Source of the DNA: Streptomyces curacoi
Lineage (GTDB): Bacteria > Actinomycetota > Actinomycetes > Streptomycetales > Streptomycetaceae
Reading direction: 5' to 3'
Length of the DNA stretch: 64,000 nt
Assembly (NCBI RefSeq): GCF_001513975.1
Contig: NZ_KQ947998.1
Location: 1-64,000 of the forward strand
Shown in pieces: positions 60,546 to 64,000 of the stretch. The notes beneath the pieces are model-generated. The model made no database searches. It was not told where the DNA came from and was given only the letters and a program-made list of their open reading frames with translations. Position numbers and translations under genes: made by a program. The first letter of the stretch is position 1. The number at the start of each line of letters is the position of its first letter.

Positions 60546-63500
60546 GTGAACAGGGATCGGTCCGAGTACAACGGCGGGAGCCCTACCTCGGACGGGGACG
60601 ATCACGAGGTGGATCTGACGGGCGAGTTCGAAATCGTCTACACGCCCCCCGCCTGGTATGCCCAAAGTACGCAGAGTGGCTCCGCGACCGGCGGACAGCA
60701 GGACACCGGCCCGGCTTCGCCACCGCCGCCGACCGGCTCGCCCGTCGGATCGCCCACCGGACCACCGGGCGGTCCCGCACCACAGGCTCCCGTACCGCCG
60801 CAGCAGCCCGCGCAGCCCGCGCAGGCCACTCCCGCTCAGGGCACGCCCGGCGTGAACCAGCAGGGCCCTGCCACGGGTGGCTACGGCTTTCCGCAGCAGC
60901 AGTCCGCGCCGGGCGCCCCCGCGGCCGGCGGCGCGGCGGTGCCCGGCGGGTACGGCTATCCCCAGCAGCCGGGAGCCGGTGCCCCTCAGCCGGGCCAGGA
61001 CACGTCCGGTGGCTTCGGCGCGCCCCAGCAGGACACTTCGGGCGGTTTCGGCGTACCTCAGCCCGGCCAGGACACGTCGGCCGGATACGGCGCGCCCCAG
61101 CACACGCCTGCCCAGGCGCAGCAGCCGCAGCAGCCGCCTGCCCAGCCCCCGCACGCACCCGCCCAACCGCCCGCCCAGCCACCCGCCGCGCCCGGCTTCC
61201 CCGTGCTGCGCCCGGTGGACCAGGACGCCCAGGCCACCCCGCCCCCGACCGCTACCCCGGCGGCCGGTGTCCCGGCAGCAGCCGCGCCCGAACACCCCGC
61301 CCCCGAGCAGTCCGCCCCTGAACAGCCTTCCCCCGCGCAGCCGATGCCGGAGGAGCCGGAGGGCGAGCTCAACCATGCCGCCGCCGACGCCGAGGCGGCG
61401 AGGCTGTTCGGCGGTGGCGACGACGAGCCGGCGGGGGAGCGGAGCGACGAGGCGGAGGCCGGTGAGGCCGCCGGGCCCGCGTCCGCCGCCGCGGAGGGCG
61501 ACGAGTCGGCGCCCGTCCGGTCCGACGCGGAGTCTCCTGAGCAGCCGCAGCCGCAGCCCGAGGCCGCGCCGGCAACGGCGGAAGCGGAGCCGGAGGCAGA
61601 GGCAGCAGCCGGCGCGCAGGCGCCCGCGGCCCCTGCCCCCACGTCGGCGCCCGCCGGGCAGGCCCCCGCGTCCCCCCAGCCCAACCAGGCTCTTCCCCCG
61701 CTGCCGCAGGGCTTCGCGCCCGCGCATCCGCAGGGAGCGCCGAAGCAGGCGGGACAGCCCGACCAGCAGGCCGCTGCCGCCGCGGCACAGGCCGCAGCCG
61801 CACAGGCCGCAGCCGCACAGGCCGCAGCCGCACAGGCCGCGGCAGCACAGGCAGCCGCACAGGCCGGCGGATACGGCTATCCCCAGCCTCCCGCCCAGCC
61901 GCACCCCGGGCAGCCGGGCCACCAGGCCCCTCCCCAGGGCGCGTTCGGCCCGGCCCAGCCGCAGCCCGGGTACCCCGCGCAGGGTGGGCAGCCCGCGCCC
62001 GTCGACCCGCGGCAGGCGGCCCAGCCCGGTCACCCGCAGGCCGGACAGCCCGTCGCCGCCGGGTACGGCTACCCCCAGCAGGCACCGCAGCCCGGCCAGC
62101 CCCAGCCCGGCCAGCCCCAGCCCGGACAGCCCGTCGCCGCCGGGTACGGCTACCCCCAGCAGGCACCCCAGCCAGGACAGCCGCACCCCGGCCAGCCCCA
62201 TCCCGGACAGCCGCACCCCGGCCAGCCCCAGCCCGGCCAGCCCCAGCCGGGTCAGCCCCAGCCCGACGGTTACGGCTACCCGCAGCCCCCGGCGCAGCCC
62301 GGCTACGGCTACCCGCCCCAGCAGGGCGGTTACGGCTACCCGCAGCAGGCCGCGCCCCAGCAGCCCGCGCCGCAGCAGCAGCCTCCGGCCCAGCCCCAGC
62401 AGCAGGCACCCCAGCAGCACCCCGCTGCCCCGCCCGCCGCCTACGGCAACCAGGGCAACCAGGGCTGGAGCGCCCCGCCCGGCCCGCAGGCCGGCCCCGG
62501 TGCTCCCCAGCAGCAGCAAGCCGCGCCCGGTACCCCGCTCGGCTACAACGCCGCCGTGGAGCTGTCCTCCGACCGGCTGCTGCGCAACCAGCCCAAGGCC
62601 CGCAAGAACAACCAGGGCCCGTCCCGCTTCAAGCTCGGCGCCAAGAAGGAGCTCGCCGAGCGGGAGCGGAAGCTGGGGCTGATCCGTACGCCGGTGATGT
62701 CCTGCTACCGGATCGCGGTGATCAGCCTCAAGGGCGGCGTCGGCAAGACCACGACGACCATGGCGCTCGGCGCCACGCTCGCCTCCGAGCGCCAGGACAA
62801 GATCCTCGCGATCGACGCGAACCCCGACGCCGGCACCCTCGGCCGACGGGTGCGGCGCGAGACGGGCGCCACCATCCGTGACCTGGTGCAGGCGATCCCG
62901 CAGCTGAACAGCTACATGGACATCCGCCGCTTCACCTCGCAGGCGCCCTCCGGTCTGGAGATCATCGCCAACGACGTGGACCCGGCGGTCTCCACCACCT
63001 TCAACGACCAGGACTACCGCAGCGCGCTGGACGTGCTGGGCCGGCAGTACCCGATCATCCTCACCGACTCGGGTACCGGTCTGCTCTACAGCGCGATGCG
63101 CGGAGTCCTGGACCTCGCCCACCAGTTGATCATCATCTCCACGCCCTCGGTGGACGGCGCGAGCAGCGCATCGACCACGCTCGACTGGCTGTCGGCGAAC
63201 GGCTTCGCCGATCTCGTCCAGCGGTCGGTCACCGTGATCTCCGGTGTCCGTGAGACGGGCAAGATGATCAAGGTGGAGGACATCGTCGCGCACTTCGAGA
63301 CCCGCTGCCGCGGCGTCGTCGTGATCCCGTTCGACGAGCACCTCGCGGCGGGCGCGGAGGTGGACCTCGAAATGATGCGTCCCAAGACGCGCGAGGCCTA
63401 CTTCGATCTCGCCGCCCTGATCGCCGAGGACATCGCCCGTACGCAGCAGGGCTTCGGCAATCCGAACATGCAGTACCAGCAGCACCCCCAGCAGGGGTAC

Positions 63501-63677
63501 GCGCCCCAGCAGCAGCCGCAGCAGCCCTACGCCCCGCCCGGCGGCGCCCCCGAGCCGGGGCAGGCCTGGCAGCGGCCCGCACCGGGCCAGGGCTGGCAGC
63601 AACAGCCGGCGCCGCCCCAGGAGCCGCAGCAGCAGCCGCAGCAGGGCGTCGTACCGCCCGGCTGGACTCAGCAGTAG
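60546..63677 (+). CDS. EspI-like proline-rich MinD/ParA ATPase
   Basis: This 1043-residue protein has residues 1-670 of Pro/Ala/Gln/Gly low complexity, including PQQP, GYGYPQ and QPGQPQPGQ repeats and an alanine-glutamine tract. A MinD/ParA ATPase domain follows with the deviant Walker A KGGVGKTTT (about residue 730) and ILTDSGTGL and LIIISTPSVDGA motifs, then a Pro/Gln-rich tail. This is the layout of EspI in mycobacterial ESX-1, which damps secretion at low ATP. GTG 60546 has AGGAGG at 60534-60539. It ends the ESX locus, and a strong hairpin follows. Confidence 0.88.
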   Translation: MNRDRSEYNGGSPTSDGDDHEVDLTGEFEIVYTPPAWYAQSTQSGSATGGQQDTGPASPPPPTGSPVGSPTGPPGGPAPQAPVPPQQPAQPAQATPAQGTPGVNQQGPATGGYGFPQQQSAPGAPAAGGAAVPGGYGYPQQPGAGAPQPGQDTSGGFGAPQQDTSGGFGVPQPGQDTSAGYGAPQHTPAQAQQPQQPPAQPPHAPAQPPAQPPAAPGFPVLRPVDQDAQATPPPTATPAAGVPAAAAPEHPAPEQSAPEQPSPAQPMPEEPEGELNHAAADAEAARLFGGGDDEPAGERSDEAEAGEAAGPASAAAEGDESAPVRSDAESPEQPQPQPEAAPATAEAEPEAEAAAGAQAPAAPAPTSAPAGQAPASPQPNQALPPLPQGFAPAHPQGAPKQAGQPDQQAAAAAAQAAAAQAAAAQAAAAQAAAAQAAAQAGGYGYPQPPAQPHPGQPGHQAPPQGAFGPAQPQPGYPAQGGQPAPVDPRQAAQPGHPQAGQPVAAGYGYPQQAPQPGQPQPGQPQPGQPVAAGYGYPQQAPQPGQPHPGQPHPGQPHPGQPQPGQPQPGQPQPDGYGYPQPPAQPGYGYPPQQGGYGYPQQAAPQQPAPQQQPPAQPQQQAPQQHPAAPPAAYGNQGNQGWSAPPGPQAGPGAPQQQQAAPGTPLGYNAAVELSSDRLLRNQPKARKNNQGPSRFKLGAKKELAERERKLGLIRTPVMSCYRIAVISLKGGVGKTTTTMALGATLASERQDKILAIDANPDAGTLGRRVRRETGATIRDLVQAIPQLNSYMDIRRFTSQAPSGLEIIANDVDPAVSTTFNDQDYRSALDVLGRQYPIILTDSGTGLLYSAMRGVLDLAHQLIIISTPSVDGASSASTTLDWLSANGFADLVQRSVTVISGVRETGKMIKVEDIVAHFETRCRGVVVIPFDEHLAAGAEVDLEMMRPKTREAYFDLAALIAEDIARTQQGFGNPNMQYQQHPQQGYAPQQQPQQPYAPPGGAPEPGQAWQRPAPGQGWQQQPAPPQEPQQQPQQGVVPPGWTQQ
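61768..61865 (+). repeat. Alanine/glutamine tandem repeat in EspI-like gene
   Basis: Repeated CAGGCCGCAGCCGCA units of about 15 bp encode (Q-A-A-A-A)n. They form the densest low-complexity stretch of the gene. Slippage here would vary length without changing frame. Confidence 0.8.
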
Positions 63678-63692
63678 CGGACCGCTCGGCAA

Positions 63693-63733
63693 CGCGAGAG
63701 GGCCGGCACCTGCACGGTGCCGGCCCTCTCGCG
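63693..63733. terminator. Bidirectional terminator between espI-like gene and ribF
   Basis: CGCGAGAGGGCCGGCACC (63693-63710) pairs perfectly over 18 bp with 63716-63733 around a TGCAC loop. It lies between the convergent genes ending at 63677 and 63745. Confidence 0.92.
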
Positions 63734-63744
63734 TCGGACGGGGT

Positions 63745-64000
63745 TCAGGCGAGGCCTTCGGCCGCCGCGATCAGCTCCCGGCAGCGCTTCACATCCACGG
63801 CCATCTGCTCCAACAGGGCCTCCAGCGACTCGAACTTCGCCTGACCGCGGACGAAGGCGAGGAAGTCGACGGCGACGTGCAGGCCGTACAGGTCCAGCCC
63901 CACCCGGTCGATCGCGTACGCCTCCACCGTGCGCTCGGTGCCGTCGAACTGCGGGTTCGTGCCGACCGAGATCGCGGCCGGCATCGCCTCGCCCTGGGCG
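63745..64000 (-). CDS. ribF: Riboflavin kinase/FAD synthetase, 3' part
   Basis: At least 84 C-terminal residues are present, and the gene continues beyond the window. The end reads AISVGTNPQFDGTERTVEAYAIDR, then VDFLAFVRGQAKFESLEALLEQM. This is the riboflavin kinase domain of bifunctional RibF (F-V-R-x-Q-x-K-F motif). The order espI-like, ribF matches the recalled S. coelicolor neighbourhood and confirms that the right edge of the ESX locus is reached. Confidence 0.92.
   Translation of the reverse strand, partial: AQGEAMPAAISVGTNPQFDGTERTVEAYAIDRVGLDLYGLHVAVDFLAFVRGQAKFESLEALLEQMAVDVKRCRELIAAAEGLA

Noticed and set aside
60507..63692. Long minus-strand frame opposite the EspI-like gene
   Set aside because: Low-complexity Leu/Arg/Gly translation with no domain; shadow of the GC-rich coding strand.
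1..64000. tRNA genes, riboswitches and insertion sequences
   Set aside because: None could be supported by reading; no cloverleaf, T-box-like or transposase sequence was recognised.

Overview
The window reads as a chromosomal segment of a Streptomyces. GC is very high, GTG and TTG starts are frequent, and genes often overlap by 4 bases. The flanking genes (RNase J, dapA, thyX, dapB, M16 peptidase, pnp, rpsO on the left; ribF on the right) are, as I recall it, the core neighbourhood that brackets the single type VII secretion (ESX/T7SS) locus of S. coelicolor. No database search was run, so species and paralogue assignments are by reading only.

Layout. 1-370: leader and promoter-like region of an rRNA operon read leftward; the 16S gene lies just outside the window. 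449-10873: leftward housekeeping block (RNase J, dapA, thyX, dapB, M16 peptidase, pnp, rpsO) with two small rightward membrane genes inserted. 11073-16741: divergent eccD and eccC, the membrane channel and motor ATPase of the ESX system. 16898-22746: small accessory genes, including a WXG100-like protein, a DUF397 protein, a P-loop protein with a 5 x 36-bp internal repeat, an LppU-like lipid/membrane protein and a PH-like membrane protein. 22947-34160: a toxin/immunity island. It holds a 1758-residue secreted-toxin candidate with an ESX-type N-terminus, a papain-fold (Tox-PL-like) domain and a C-terminal restriction-endonuclease-like domain, followed by an Imm49-like immunity gene, a HEAT-like gene, a frameshifted SUKH-4-like gene, two decaying extra copies of the Imm49 gene, and an intact SUKH-4-like gene in the opposite direction. 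34360-49838: three ESX substrate cassettes, each built around a long protein with a WXG-type helical hairpin, with the first mycosin (subtilisin-type protease) and several frameshifted genes between them. 50105-55824: a second and a third mycosin, a PPE-like glycine-rich protein with its small partner, and the esxB-esxA pair. 56042-63677: eccB, divergent eccE, an eccE-linked conserved gene and an EspI-like proline-rich MinD/ParA ATPase. 63745-64000: 3' end of ribF.

How the parts fit. EccB, EccC, EccD and EccE are the conserved membrane complex; a mycosin is its essential partner in mycobacteria. EsxA/EsxB are the canonical secreted heterodimer, and both carry WXG and YxxxE signals. The genes between eccC and esxBA look like the cargo of this one machine: several substrate cassettes, one of them a bipartite polymorphic toxin with immunity genes. 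Three separate mycosins share the locus with only one set of ecc genes.

The housekeeping and ecc genes are intact, while at least five genes between 30 and 46 kb carry frameshifts or deletions. This pattern fits rapid turnover of toxin/immunity cargo rather than random sequencing error, although several of the indels sit in homopolymers and need a read-level check.
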